A DNA stretch of 64,000 bases, from assembly GCA_037623315.1 (NCBI GenBank), contig JBBJJH010000006.1, positions 1 through 64,000 of the forward strand, given 5' to 3'. Shown piece by piece: positions 1 through 9,045 of this stretch. The notes under the pieces are model-generated. The model worked only from the letters and a program-made list of their open reading frames with translations. It was not told the origin of the DNA and made no database searches. Origin of the DNA: Halanaerobiaceae bacterium ANBcell28 (GTDB lineage Bacteria > Bacillota > Halanaerobiia > Halanaerobiales > DTU029). How positions within the stretch are numbered: position 1 is the first letter of the stretch; each line of letters starts with the position of its first letter. A program made the position numbers and the translations under genes.

Positions 1-513
1 ACTTGTTGATAACTTTTGGTTTGTTTACCATAAAAAAATGGGGAAACTCTATATATAGAGAAGAAAAATCCTTATTATAAGTATAGAGATGATGAGGAGA
101 TTTCTAATAATATATTAAAAGAATTTGATCTAGACCCCTCTAAATCCCATATAATCAATGGTCATGTCCCTGTTATTAGTAAAGAAGGTGAGAATCCAGT
201 TAAAGCAAATGGAAAATTGATAGTAATTGATGGAGGTATGTCTAAGGCTTATCAAGCTAAGACAGGACTTGGGGGATATACTTTGATTTATAATTCATAT
301 GGTTTAATGTTGGTTTCACATGATCCCTGTGAATCAAGAAAAAAAGCAATAGAAGAAGAAAGAGATATTGTTTCTTCCAGGGCTATTGTTGAAACAGTGT
401 CCAGTAGAACAAAGGTTGCTGATACAGACATAGGAGAGAAATTGAAAGAAGAAATTACCTATCTAGAGCTTCTACTTTCTGCCTTTAAACGTGGGATTAT
501 TAAGGAAGTGTGA
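1..513 (+). pseudogene. fbp: Class III fructose-1,6-bisphosphatase, C-terminal remnant
   Basis: The reading frame from about position 67 to 513 gives the C-terminal part of a class III (Firmicute-type) fructose-1,6-bisphosphatase, a gluconeogenic enzyme: KNPYYKYRDDEE, then INGHVPV, then IDGGMSKAYQ and a closing LLLSAFKRG. A class III enzyme is about 650 residues, so most of it lies outside the window or is lost. Upstream of position 60 the frame is broken: a stretch resembling DKLWF is followed directly by the later segment, with a stop and a frame change between. That suggests an internal deletion inside the window, not simply a cut at its edge. The internal ATG at 217 is not a credible native start. 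Family identity is clear; decay of the upstream part is inferred. Confidence 0.75.
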
Positions 514-589
514 TATTGATAGACACTTTAAATAAAGAAATTCATCTAAAATGTTTGGGCATACTAATTATAATAAGGAGAACAGTATT

Positions 590-875
590 TATGCTCTAAT
601 TAGTCACGATCTTTGTACTAAGGTATTACGTAATGATTAGGGTTTTGATGGTGTAGTTATGAAAGACTGGTTTTCAACAAAGAAAGGTCTGGCTAATAAT
701 GGACTGGCCATGAAGGCAGGAAATGATTTAATTATACTTGGTGCTAGGTTTTATAAAAAAGAAATCATGGCTTAGTTAGAGAAGGGGTATAATTGAAGAA
801 AAAGATATTCGCCGTTGTACAGCTAATGTACTTAAAAGTATTGTGGGTAGTAAGCTGGCTCAGGACTGTCTATAG
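590..875 (+). pseudogene. GH3 beta-glucosidase remnant
   Basis: Translated pieces read GFDGVVMKDWFST, then AMKAGNDLIILG, then KDIRRCTANVLKSI and a TAG stop. This is the typical FDGVVMTDW nucleophile segment and following helix of glycoside hydrolase family 3. An in-frame TAG (about 774) and a single-base frame change near 788 interrupt it, and the N-terminal and C-terminal domains are absent. The Asp of the KDW motif corresponds to the family's nucleophile. It is one of several carbohydrate-degradation genes in the window that are broken. Confidence 0.7.
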
Positions 876-906
876 GAATACAAGTGGAAAGTTTGTATTC
901 CTATAG
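870..906. terminator. Bidirectional terminator hairpin
   Basis: A perfect 14-bp inverted repeat (CTATAGGAATACAA and its complement) closes a 9-nt loop and is followed by a T-rich tract. It lies between the convergent GH3 remnant and the lgt-like gene and could serve both strands. Confidence 0.75.
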
Positions 907-915
907 ATATATTTT

Positions 916-1734
916 TTATAGATAGATATAATAATATATAAGTGTAGAAACCAACATTAGTATAAAAATTATCATACCATCTCTTTTTTTGCTTGCAGGG
1001 GAAACTGGTTTTTTATTATTAATAGTGTTTTCATCTTTACGAATAAGGCACAACATCCCAATGGCAATAATCGCAAAAACAAAAGCTGTAACGCGGGCAA
1101 TAGTTATCTGTCCTATAATTATTGGGTTTGTTCTAAAAAGTTCTACAAGAGCACGGTTAAAAGAAAAGCCCAGTAAATATAGTCCAAATATTTGGCCATT
1201 ATATTTAATCTTATCCCTGTAATTCCATAGGACTAAAAAAAGAGCAAAATTAAGAAGTGCTTCATAGATTTGAGTTGGATGAAGAATCAGTCCATTTACA
1301 TTTACACCCCATACTCTAGGGGTACTCATCTCAACACCAAACACATCACAGCCGATTCTTCCTATGGCTTGGCCCACAATCAGTGCAGGTGCAAAAGCAT
1401 CGGCAACTTTCCAGAATGACATTTTTTTATATTTTGTATAAACTGCGGTGAAAATTATTCCTCCTAGAAGTGCTCCCTGGATAGATAATCCTCCCTGATG
1501 AATAAATAATATCTGTAAAGGATTTTCCAGATAAAATTGGGGACTAAAAGCAAGAACAAAATAAATTCTGGCCCCGATAATAGCAAAAATAAATGCACCA
1601 ATTACTATATTATATAATTCATCAATATTCATTTCTTTTCTTTTTCCTTCTTTAATCAAAACGTAAAGACCCATAATAGAGCCTAAAGCAATAAAAATTC
1701 CAAATAAGTTAATTGATAATCCCATTGAAATCAT
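916..1734 (-). CDS. Prolipoprotein diacylglyceryl transferase paralogue (Lgt-like)
   Basis: This 272-residue polytopic membrane protein has the Lgt family layout of about seven membrane segments. It carries HQGGLSIQGALLGG (about residues 79-92), matching the Lgt HGG-type active-site motif, and GRIGCD where Lgt has its GRxGNF signature. True Lgt transfers diacylglycerol from phosphatidylglycerol to the lipobox Cys of prelipoproteins. The altered signature, with Cys-Asp replacing Asn-Phe, suggests a divergent paralogue and not the housekeeping enzyme. Its promoter carries the same palindrome as the two neighbouring metal-type operons, so a role in metal or copper stress is likely. The start is supported by an upstream AGGATG on the minus strand. 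Confidence 0.75.
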   Translation of the reverse strand: MISMGLSINLFGIFIALGSIMGLYVLIKEGKRKEMNIDELYNIVIGAFIFAIIGARIYFVLAFSPQFYLENPLQILFIHQGGLSIQGALLGGIIFTAVYTKYKKMSFWKVADAFAPALIVGQAIGRIGCDVFGVEMSTPRVWGVNVNGLILHPTQIYEALLNFALFLVLWNYRDKIKYNGQIFGLYLLGFSFNRALVELFRTNPIIIGQITIARVTAFVFAIIAIGMLCLIRKDENTINNKKPVSPASKKRDGMIIFILMLVSTLIYYYIYL

Positions 1735-1748
1735 CCTTTCTAAATACG

Positions 1749-1765
1749 GTACCCCTATATAGTAA
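1749..1765. promoter_or_regulatory. CsoR-like operator, copy 1
   Basis: GTACCCCTATATAGTAA lies just upstream of the lgt-like gene. Read on the minus strand it matches 13 of 17 positions of the copies at 1925 and 4212. The TACC-n-GGGTA half-site pattern resembles operators of the CsoR/RcnR family of metal sensors. No csoR gene is in the window, so the regulator is an inference. Confidence 0.5.
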
Positions 1766-1924
1766 TATTATAAAGCTCTATCAAGTTAATGTCAATTTTT
1801 TAAGTTTATTATAATATAATTTTAATTTATCTACTTACTTGCCTATTTTTTAAAGATTAAAAAAAGATTAAAATTTATTGATTTACTTGACTTAAAAAGA
1901 TAAAAATGTTATTTTTAAATAACG

Positions 1925-1941
1925 ATACCATATACGGGTAT
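1925..1941. promoter_or_regulatory. CsoR-like operator, copy 2
   Basis: ATACCATATACGGGTAT is an imperfect palindrome 35 bp before the SpeE-like gene. It is nearly identical to the copy at 4212 (ATACCTTGTACGGGTAT). Confidence 0.55.
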
Positions 1942-1975
1942 TAAATTGCATAAAGGCTAATGAGGAGGAAATAGA

Positions 1976-4192
1976 ATGATTAAAAGGAAGTATCAATCTT
2001 TAGCAGGATTATTTTTAATTTCATTAACACTTTTTTTCTATCAACTAATTGCAAATAGACTATTTTCAGTAATTCTATCAAATCAATATTCTTATCTAGT
2101 AATATCTTTTTCTATTTTAGGATTGGGCATAGGAGGAATATTGGTTTATTATTTATTTAATAAAAATAAATTTAATCTAAAAATATTCCTAATTGTTTAT
2201 CTTTTTACTTATCTAGCTTCAATCACTTTGATTTTTATGGCACCTTATTTAGGATCACCAATATGGTATATTATACTAGGAATGATACCATTTATTTTTG
2301 GAGGAGGTATTATTTCATATCTATTTAAAATACAATCCAATACTTATCTTGTATATTTTATAGATCTAATAGGTGGAATTAGCGGTCTGTTAACAGCCAT
2401 GTTATTAATGACTTATTTAGGTACCATACAGGCTATTGTTATTTCATTTATATTTTTATTAATATTGTTTATTGTATTAAATTTCAATAAGAGGAATTTA
2501 GCTATAATTTTGCCCATATGTCTTTTGATTATATTGGGATTTGGAAACATAGTCTCCTATTATCAAAACAATTTTAATAGCTTTTTATCCAGTCCATATG
2601 TTGGTTTTGGAGAACATGGAGAATTTAAGTTTAGCTCCTGGGATTCATTTGCCAAAACAGATGTTTTGTGGAATGAAATGAGACCTAATGAGATGATTGT
2701 TGGTCTCAACGGTAGGGCTTTTTCTCGAATAATTCAATTTGATGGTGATCTGTCAAAAGTTGAATACCTTAAAAACAGAATAGGCTACTTGCCCTTTGAA
2801 CTTGGTAGCCCTGAAAAGGTTGCTATAATAGGAAGTGGTGGAGGAGAAGAAATAATATATTCTTTTTTAGCAGGAATTGAGGATATTACAGCAATTGAAA
2901 TAAATCCTGGGACAATTAATGCTAGTAGAGAATTAGCAGACTTTAGTGGTAATATATATGAAGACCAGAGGGTAAAAACTGTAATTGGAGATGGCAGGAG
3001 TTTTATTAGAAATACTAATGAAAAATATGATCAAATTTATTTAGGACTTGTTATGACTAATATTGGAGATAATGTTGCTAATACCCTTTCGGAAAATTTT
3101 ATATTTACCGAGGAAGCATTAGGTGATTATTTTGACAAGTTGAGTCCAGGAGGAAATCTAAGTTTTCTTTTTCATGCCAGTAACGATTTAACAAAGATGT
3201 TAACAACCTCAATAAGTTATTTTGAGAAATTAGGAATATCCCATGAAAGAATAGTAGACCATTTTGTGATCTTTGGAAACCAACACACTAATATGTATCC
3301 GATTCTTATGATAAAAGCGGAACCATTTACTCCGATGGAAGTGATGGAAATAAACTTAAGAGTTGAAGAAAATAATTTTGTTCCAATTCATATGCCAGGC
3401 TTTGTTGAAGAGCGAATCCTTAATCAATACAGAAGAGGGGACATAAGTCTTGAAGGAATTATTGATAGCTCTCCTATTAATCTTGCTGTAACTACTGATA
3501 ATAAACCATTCTTTTATCATATGCAGAGAGGTAATCCTAGGACTCTGTTGGTAATTATATTGGGTTCCTTATCCATATTGCTAATTATTTTTCTTATTAC
3601 GCTGTTTAAGAAAAATAAAATGCTTAAAGTAATTAGTTTTAAAACTAATTTTATAATTTTCATCTTGTTAGGTATGGCTTTTATGTTTATTCAAATAAGT
3701 CTAATTCAAAAAATGAGTGTTTTTTTAGAACATCCAACAACTTCTTTTGTTACAATTGTTACAGTGATTTTATTAGGAGCGGGAATGGCTAACTTCGTTC
3801 AGTTAAAGAAAGAATTATTTACTGATTATACTCCATTACTCTATTTATCTATATTAAGCATTGTAGAGCTTTTGCTTATTAATCATTTGATCTATTGGCA
3901 AGGATTTAATTCTTTCATATCAAAAATAGCTGTTGTCACTGCTTTATTATTACCCCTTGGTTTCTTAATGGGCATCCCTTTTCCTATGGTATTAAAGAAA
4001 TTGCAGAAGCAAAATCATCAAAGCTGGGTTCCGTACTTTTGGGGTGTGGATGGGATAGCTTCTGTACTAGGATCAGCATTAACAATAACTATATCTCTTC
4101 AATTTGGTTTTAATATAAGCTTTATTATTGGAGTAGTATTATATATATTTGCAGCTTTGATTATAAGAAAACTTGACTTTAATAGCAATTAG
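1976..4192 (+). CDS. Spermidine synthase-like domain in a polytopic membrane protein
   Basis: The 738-residue protein has about seven N-terminal membrane segments (residues 1-190). A soluble SpeE-like Rossmann domain follows (about 225-480), with the nucleotide-binding motif AIIGSGGGEE and the acidic AIEIN strand. A second membrane block of about six segments closes the protein (530-738). Membrane-fused SpeE-like proteins are widespread but poorly characterised, and aminopropyl transfer has not been shown for most of them. The start at 1976 follows GAGGAGG by a normal spacing. The CsoR-like palindrome upstream ties it to the small metal-type proteins that follow, though a second palindrome separates it from them. 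Confidence 0.7.
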   Translation: MIKRKYQSLAGLFLISLTLFFYQLIANRLFSVILSNQYSYLVISFSILGLGIGGILVYYLFNKNKFNLKIFLIVYLFTYLASITLIFMAPYLGSPIWYIILGMIPFIFGGGIISYLFKIQSNTYLVYFIDLIGGISGLLTAMLLMTYLGTIQAIVISFIFLLILFIVLNFNKRNLAIILPICLLIILGFGNIVSYYQNNFNSFLSSPYVGFGEHGEFKFSSWDSFAKTDVLWNEMRPNEMIVGLNGRAFSRIIQFDGDLSKVEYLKNRIGYLPFELGSPEKVAIIGSGGGEEIIYSFLAGIEDITAIEINPGTINASRELADFSGNIYEDQRVKTVIGDGRSFIRNTNEKYDQIYLGLVMTNIGDNVANTLSENFIFTEEALGDYFDKLSPGGNLSFLFHASNDLTKMLTTSISYFEKLGISHERIVDHFVIFGNQHTNMYPILMIKAEPFTPMEVMEINLRVEENNFVPIHMPGFVEERILNQYRRGDISLEGIIDSSPINLAVTTDNKPFFYHMQRGNPRTLLVIILGSLSILLIIFLITLFKKNKMLKVISFKTNFIIFILLGMAFMFIQISLIQKMSVFLEHPTTSFVTIVTVILLGAGMANFVQLKKELFTDYTPLLYLSILSIVELLLINHLIYWQGFNSFISKIAVVTALLLPLGFLMGIPFPMVLKKLQKQNHQSWVPYFWGVDGIASVLGSALTITISLQFGFNISFIIGVVLYIFAALIIRKLDFNSN

Positions 4193-4211
4193 TGTTATCT
4201 TAAATCTCAGA

Positions 4212-4228
4212 ATACCTTGTACGGGTAT
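4212..4228. promoter_or_regulatory. CsoR-like operator, copy 3
   Basis: ATACCTTGTACGGGTAT sits between the SpeE-like gene and the DUF2933 gene and differs from the copy at 1925 at three positions. It probably controls the small-protein operon starting at 4283. Confidence 0.55.
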
Positions 4229-4282
4229 CTAGTAACGCTTTTAACTGAAAAGAATAAAATTTAATTTAGAAAGGGTGTTATA

Positions 4283-4513
4283 ATGGCTAGTAAAGAGAAT
4301 AAACATGGAAATCATTTATGGATGATGTTAATTTGTTGTGTTGTTATGATTGGAGGATTTTTACTTCTCGGTAGAGGAGGAAGTGGAAACTTCGGGATTA
4401 TATTTTTATTGCTTTGTCCTCTTATGCATATCTTTATGATGAAAGGTATGATGGGTGGTCACGATGAGGATGAAAAAAAAGGAGACGAAAAACACGCACA
4501 TCATCATGAATAG
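4283..4513 (+). CDS. DUF2933-like membrane protein with His-rich tail
   Basis: This 76-residue protein has two short membrane segments (about residues 13-30 and 36-52), a Met-rich stretch (MHIFMMKGMMGG) and an acidic, His-rich C-terminus (HAHHHE). Members of this family are often found beside copper or heavy-metal efflux genes. Met and His side chains are typical Cu(I)/Ag(I) ligands, so metal binding at the membrane is a reasonable inference. A GAAAGGG-type ribosome site precedes the ATG. Confidence 0.65.
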   Translation: MASKENKHGNHLWMMLICCVVMIGGFLLLGRGGSGNFGIIFLLLCPLMHIFMMKGMMGGHDEDEKKGDEKHAHHHE

Positions 4514-4527
4514 GGGGGTTTAAATAG

Positions 4528-4650
4528 ATGAGTACAATTATAGGTGTAGTTATTTTTATAGGACTTATTTATTGGATCTTCTTTGCCAAAGGTGGAGGTT
4601 GTTGTAGCGGGAACAGTCATGGTCATAAAAATAAAAAAAATGATCTTTAA
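4528..4650 (+). CDS. Small membrane protein with CC and HxH metal motif
   Basis: A 40-residue open frame (ATG 4528, TAA 4650) starts 14 nt after the DUF2933 stop, with GGGGGG in front of it. It has one membrane helix (about residues 3-20). A short tail follows with GGGCCSGNSHGH and a lysine-rich end. Cys-Cys and His-x-His are plausible metal ligands, in keeping with the neighbour. The product family is not certain. Confidence 0.6.
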   Translation: MSTIIGVVIFIGLIYWIFFAKGGGCCSGNSHGHKNKKNDL

Positions 4651-4778
4651 TAACATAAAACCTAGTAAAAAAATATGTTTAATCATAACGAAATTCATAA
4701 TTTCTTTATGATTTTATCTTATTATAATAATTGATAGCTTTGTGCTACTAAATTTTAAAAATGGAAAGGTGATCTATA

Positions 4779-6140
4779 ATGTTAATTAAAAGAATTAAAA
4801 TATTTTTATCTTTTGCTTTACTTTTAAGTCTTGTGATTTCTATTTCATTATCTGCGTTTGCAAATAATGAAGAGACATTGATGCGCACCTCCAGTGGAGA
4901 AGGCGTATTTCTGGAAGTAGAATTTCTTAATCCAGATGAGATGGATTCAGATGAATTATTATTTAGAGTTTATATGACAACACATAGTGGTAATTTATTG
5001 GATAAAGATTTTGAGAACAAAATAGAAGCAAGAAATGAAAGTGGGGAATTATCAGCTGAGAATATAAGCTGGCAATGGGAAAGCAAATCAAGTCACCATC
5101 CTGTTGCAATGATAAGTATAAAGAATGACTATATAGAAGAGGAGAAGTTCTACACTGATCAAACAGGCTATATTGAATTAAGAATTAATGACATCCGTGG
5201 CTATGATCATCTATTCAATTGGAATATCAATCAGAGTAATAGAACCCTGGCATATATACCAAATGCAGCCAGCGGTACAGTATCGGTAATAGATATTGAT
5301 GCTGAAAAATTGATTGATACTATTGAAATTGGAGAAGAGGCTTCTCATGGTATTGAAATCACTAATGATGGAAGATTTTTATATAGTGGAGATTTTCAAA
5401 ATGGCCTAATTCAAATTTATGATTTAGAAAATAATAGTCTATATAAAACATTAGAAATAAAGAGTACAGCACATGGTATTGATATGAGTCCTGATGGTAA
5501 ATATATTCTTGTTGCCTCAGGTTCAGCAAGTGAAGTAACTGTCATTGATACTGAGACTCAGGAGATTATTAAAGTAATTGAAGAAGGTATTGGAAAAAGT
5601 CCCAGTCATATAGACTTTCATCCAGAAGGGAAATATGCTTTACTAACAAATTTAGAATCAAATGATGTCTCAATCATTTCTATTCCTGATTTTGAAGTAA
5701 TAAAGACAATTCCTGTTGGCGAGGGACCTAATGAAGGCAGGATAGCCCCTGATGGAAAATTTGCTTATACTGCTAATTGGATATCTAATAGTATTTCAGT
5801 AATAGATTTAAGTAGCTTTGAACTTGTTGATGAAATTAGTGTAGGGGAAGGTACTCATGGAGTAATTGTTTCCGCCGATAGTAAAAAGATCTGGACAGCT
5901 AATAGGATTACTAATAATGTAGCTATAATTGATGCAGAAAAACGGGAAGTTGAACGCTATATAGCTTCAGGGGAATATACTAATCATTTGGAATTTACAC
6001 CTGATGGGAAAAGGGTAGTTGTAACTAATGCTCGTGATAATGAGGCAATTATAATAGATGCTAAGACTTATGAAATACTTGCTCGTATTGAGGTTGGTAA
6101 AGAGTCACATGAGATTACTTTTTTAACAGTTATTAAGTAA
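4779..6140 (+). CDS. Secreted YVTN/YncE-type beta-propeller protein
   Basis: A signal peptide (about residues 1-29, ending SLSAFA) is followed by an N-terminal domain of about 130 residues that I do not recognise. A chain of propeller blades then runs to the end, each with the pattern VIDIxxxKxIxTIxxGxxxHGI and SPDGKY (about residues 165-450). Such proteins are exported binding or scaffold proteins, and no catalytic residues are evident. It lies between the metal-type small proteins and YibE/F and may act in the same periplasmic stress response, which is inferred from position only. Confidence 0.7.
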   Translation: MLIKRIKIFLSFALLLSLVISISLSAFANNEETLMRTSSGEGVFLEVEFLNPDEMDSDELLFRVYMTTHSGNLLDKDFENKIEARNESGELSAENISWQWESKSSHHPVAMISIKNDYIEEEKFYTDQTGYIELRINDIRGYDHLFNWNINQSNRTLAYIPNAASGTVSVIDIDAEKLIDTIEIGEEASHGIEITNDGRFLYSGDFQNGLIQIYDLENNSLYKTLEIKSTAHGIDMSPDGKYILVASGSASEVTVIDTETQEIIKVIEEGIGKSPSHIDFHPEGKYALLTNLESNDVSIISIPDFEVIKTIPVGEGPNEGRIAPDGKFAYTANWISNSISVIDLSSFELVDEISVGEGTHGVIVSADSKKIWTANRITNNVAIIDAEKREVERYIASGEYTNHLEFTPDGKRVVVTNARDNEAIIIDAKTYEILARIEVGKESHEITFLTVIK

Positions 6141-6234
6141 ATTTATTCTATATTAAGGTTCAAAAAAACTAGTCTTAAGCTGGTTCAGCTGGATACTATT
6201 ATTATGCATATCTAATAAGTGGAGTTGAGACAAA

Positions 6235-7371
6235 ATGAATAGGAATCGTCTTTATTTACTAGTATTTTTAATATTATTTTTACTAAGTTCTTCTTTTTTT
6301 TACAGTACTAATCTAGCTGCAATGGAAGCTGGTGAGGATGAAGGTGTAGAGGATTATTACAGAGCTCAGGTTTTAACTGTAGAAGATATAGAGCATGATA
6401 ATGATTTTGTTGAACTAGAGCAAGTTGCCCGAGTTGTATTAATAAGTGGACCACTTGAAGGGGATATAGTAGATATTAACAATTTATATATTTCTTCCAG
6501 TAATTATGCCAATGTTTATCTTGAAGAAGGTACAGAGCTTGTTATAGCAGCTTATAGACAGGATGGACAGATAAATTACTTTTTGCAGGATATAGTACGA
6601 GATAGAGGTCTCTTGTATTTAACGATAATCTTTATTGTTCTAATACTTTTAGTAGGTTTATTACAGGGATTAAAAACCTTAATAACATTGGCCTTAAGTG
6701 CTATTGTTATCTTCCAGGGAATGTTGCCTCTACTTTTAGCTGGTTATTCACCAATACCAGTCGCCAGTATGGCAGCTATTTTAATAATTGTTGTTATTCT
6801 TGTTATCATTGGAGGATTTAATTCCAAATCCTTTGCCGCCATTGTTGGAACAAGTGTTGGTGTGTTAATAGCTGGTTTACTGGCTTATTACATTGGGAAT
6901 ATATCCCATCTAACAGGTCTTAGTAGTAGTGAAGCCCAGATGTTACTTACTGGAGATTTACCTATAGATATTCGGGGTCTTTTATTTGCTGGAATTATTA
7001 TCGGTTCTCTTGGAGCAATTACTGATGTAGGTATGTCTGTAGCTTCAACAGCCGAGCAGATTAAAAAAGCAAATCCAGATATGGGTTTTAGGGAATTAAC
7101 TATTGCTTCTTTTAATGTTGGACGAGATATTATGGGTACTATGGCAAATACTCTGATTCTTGCCTATGTTGGTGGTTCTATTCATTTGCTTCTACTAATT
7201 CAAAGATATGAAGTAAATTGGTTAAGAATAATCAATATGGATATGATAGCAACAGAAATAGTACGTGGATTAGCAGGAAGTATAGGTCTAATTATTTCCA
7301 TACCAATTACTGCTTTAGTCTCAGGATATTTTATAAGTAAAAAGAAAATTTCATTATCAGAACGAGTATAA
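6235..7371 (+). CDS. YibE/F family membrane protein
   Basis: The 378-residue protein has an N-terminal signal or anchor segment (residues 5-28) and an extracytoplasmic beta-rich domain of about 95 residues. About seven or eight membrane helices follow, containing the family's GAITDVGMSVAS motif (about 261-272) and FNVGRDIMGTMANTL (about 293-307). YibE/F proteins are conserved in Firmicutes and Actinobacteria, and their transport role is predicted, not proven. The stop is followed by a strong terminator at 7458. Confidence 0.8.
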   Translation: MNRNRLYLLVFLILFLLSSSFFYSTNLAAMEAGEDEGVEDYYRAQVLTVEDIEHDNDFVELEQVARVVLISGPLEGDIVDINNLYISSSNYANVYLEEGTELVIAAYRQDGQINYFLQDIVRDRGLLYLTIIFIVLILLVGLLQGLKTLITLALSAIVIFQGMLPLLLAGYSPIPVASMAAILIIVVILVIIGGFNSKSFAAIVGTSVGVLIAGLLAYYIGNISHLTGLSSSEAQMLLTGDLPIDIRGLLFAGIIIGSLGAITDVGMSVASTAEQIKKANPDMGFRELTIASFNVGRDIMGTMANTLILAYVGGSIHLLLLIQRYEVNWLRIINMDMIATEIVRGLAGSIGLIISIPITALVSGYFISKKKISLSERV

Positions 7372-7457
7372 TTATATATTAAGCTGTTGAAGAAGCAGGT
7401 TATGAATAGATATTGATTAAGGAATTATAGAATACAAATGATAAGTTAATCCACTTG

Positions 7458-7497
7458 AACCAAAGGCATTCTTTAAAATATAATTGTGTCTTTGGTT
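7458..7497 (+). terminator. Rho-independent terminator after YibE/F
   Basis: AACCAAAGGC pairs with GTCTTTGGTT across a 20-nt AT-rich loop and is followed by TTTATCTTTCTT. Confidence 0.6.
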
Positions 7498-7542
7498 TTA
7501 TCTTTCTTATAATATTTTTTAAATAGGGTAGTGTGATAATTT

Positions 7543-8221
7543 ATGAAAGAAAAGATATTGTTGGTTGAAGACCAGGAAAAAATTTTAAAGGTTCTGAAAG
7601 TTTATCTAGAGAAAGAAAATTATATTGTAAATACAGCAAGTGATGGTGAAGAAGCACTATTATTAGTAAAGGAATTTCAACCAGATATAGTAGTTCTTGA
7701 TTTAATGCTTCCTAAGATAAGTGGAGAAAAAGTATGTCAAAAGATTAGACAGGATAGCTCTTTACCAATATTGATGCTTACTGCTAAAAATAGTCAAGAA
7801 GATATAGTAAAAGGATTTAATTATGGAGCAGATGTTAAGTTTAAAGAAAAGATACAGTCTGGCATTAATTTAAAATCTGATTCAGGAAATATAGAATCGA
7901 TAGCAATAAATCTATTATCAAATGCAGTTAAATATACTCCAGATGGTGGCGAGATAAGAGTATTACTTGAAGAAAAAAGAGATAAAATAATATTTGAAAT
8001 ATCTGATACTGGTATTGGCATTAGCAATAAAGATCTGCCCTTTATTTTTGAGAGATTTTATCGAACAGATAAGTCTCGTTCAACTGAAAACAGGTGGTAC
8101 TGGAATAGGTCTTACCATATGCAGGGATTTTGTTGAATCTATGGGTGGTAAAATAAATGTAGAAAGTAGCGGAATTAATCAAGGTACAAGATTTATAGTT
8201 TCTATACCTACAAATTCATAA
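7543..8221 (+). pseudogene. Chimeric remnant: response regulator receiver fused to histidine kinase ATPase domain
   Basis: Residues 1-100 are a receiver domain with the phospho-acceptor segment VVLDLMLP and the LTAKN strand. At the GAD of the expected GADDY motif the frame runs directly into VKFKEKIQ and then a histidine kinase ATPase domain (N-box INLLSNAVKYTPDGG, G1-box ISDTGIGIS, FERFYR). The effector domain of the regulator and the sensor and dimerisation parts of the kinase are missing. This looks like one in-frame deletion across two adjacent genes. A later frameshift near 8090 moves the final G2-box (GGTGIGLTICRDF) into another frame, which ends at 8221. The product is not expected to signal normally. 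Confidence 0.75.
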
Positions 8222-8279
8222 AGTGTTTTATAAAGATCAATGTATAAACTTTAATTATTTAATAAGGATGGTGGAAATA

Positions 8280-8513
8280 ATGCATATGTTCAATTGGTCA
8301 TATGGGGGTCACGTGTTTAGGTTTATTATGATGGTTATTTTTTGGGCACTAGTAATCTTTGGAGTTGTCTACTTAATTAAAAATATTAATACAAATAATA
8401 AAGGGTATACAAACGAAGATCCCAAAGAAATAGCTCGGCAACGTTATGCTAAAGGAGAAATTGATAAAGATGAATTAGATGAAATTTTAAATAACCTTAA
8501 TAAAAGGAGATAA
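8280..8513 (+). CDS. Small membrane protein with SHOCT domain
   Basis: A start at ATG 8280 follows GGATGGTGG well and gives 77 residues. A membrane helix (about residues 12-36) is followed by a C-terminal SHOCT motif, IARQRYAKGEIDKDELDEIL. SHOCT segments are short helical tails common at the ends of small bacterial membrane proteins, and their role is unclear. A decayed paralogue lies at 9046. Confidence 0.75.
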   Translation: MHMFNWSYGGHVFRFIMMVIFWALVIFGVVYLIKNINTNNKGYTNEDPKEIARQRYAKGEIDKDELDEILNNLNKRR

Positions 8514-8526
8514 TCATAAATATCAT

Positions 8527-8563
8527 AATAGACAGTTTGTTTTTAAAGAATAAACTGTCTATT
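8527..8563. terminator. Terminator hairpin between convergent genes
   Basis: A perfect 12-bp stem (AATAGACAGTTT with its complement) has a 13-nt loop and a T-rich flank. It lies between the SHOCT gene and the convergent Met-rich gene. Confidence 0.7.
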
Positions 8564-8618
8564 TATTTAATATAGATGCCTCGCTTAAATCATCACTTGT
8601 AAAAGATTATTTATCCTA

Positions 8619-8828
8619 TTATTCCTTTTGATGTGAATTCATATCATCCATCATTTCATGCATTTCTCTCATTTCTTCCCTCATTTCGTGGACCATATGC
8701 ATCATATCTTCCATCATATGCATCATATTATTCATCATGTTCATCATGTGATGCATCATATGTCTCATATCTCTCATTTCTTGCCTAATACTTCTAATAT
8801 TTTGATTTTCGAAATTTTTACTCATCAT
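8619..8828 (-). CDS. Met/His-rich amphipathic small protein
   Basis: The 69-residue protein contains about 23 Met and 8 His, arranged as repeated MM/HM pairs spaced three to four residues apart (MRHMMHHMMNMMNNMMHMM and on). This gives one Met-rich face on a long helix. It has no signal peptide or Cys. The minus-strand start has a near-ideal CGAGGAGG ribosome site. Methionine-rich helices bind Cu(I) or Ag(I) in known chaperones, so metal buffering is an inference that fits the neighbouring genes. The family is not recognised. Confidence 0.65.
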   Translation of the reverse strand: MMSKNFENQNIRSIRQEMRDMRHMMHHMMNMMNNMMHMMEDMMHMVHEMREEMREMHEMMDDMNSHQKE

Positions 8829-9045
8829 AAACCTCCTCGTTTTTTCTGCACCATTTCATCACACTATATTATAAACAATAAAGTACAATGATGTTACAAA
8901 AACAAAGTTTGTATAAAAAATTCTAAACTGATTAAAATTATATGATTACTAAGGTAAAAATTCATAAGTTCTTCACAATAAATTGCTATAATAGAATTAC
9001 CTGGTAAGGAGAGAAAGTATAATAAGGAAAGGGGTGGATTATATT

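Noticed and set aside
7387-7413. Remnant of a heavy-metal-associated domain (AVEEAGYE followed by a stop)
   Set aside because: Only eight residues match and a stop precedes them; suggestive next to metal genes but too short to claim.
8658-8891. 77-codon His-rich open frame on the plus strand
   Set aside because: It is the complement of the Met-rich gene at 8619-8828, whose minus-strand start has a near-perfect ribosome site. Met codons read backwards give His, which explains the composition.
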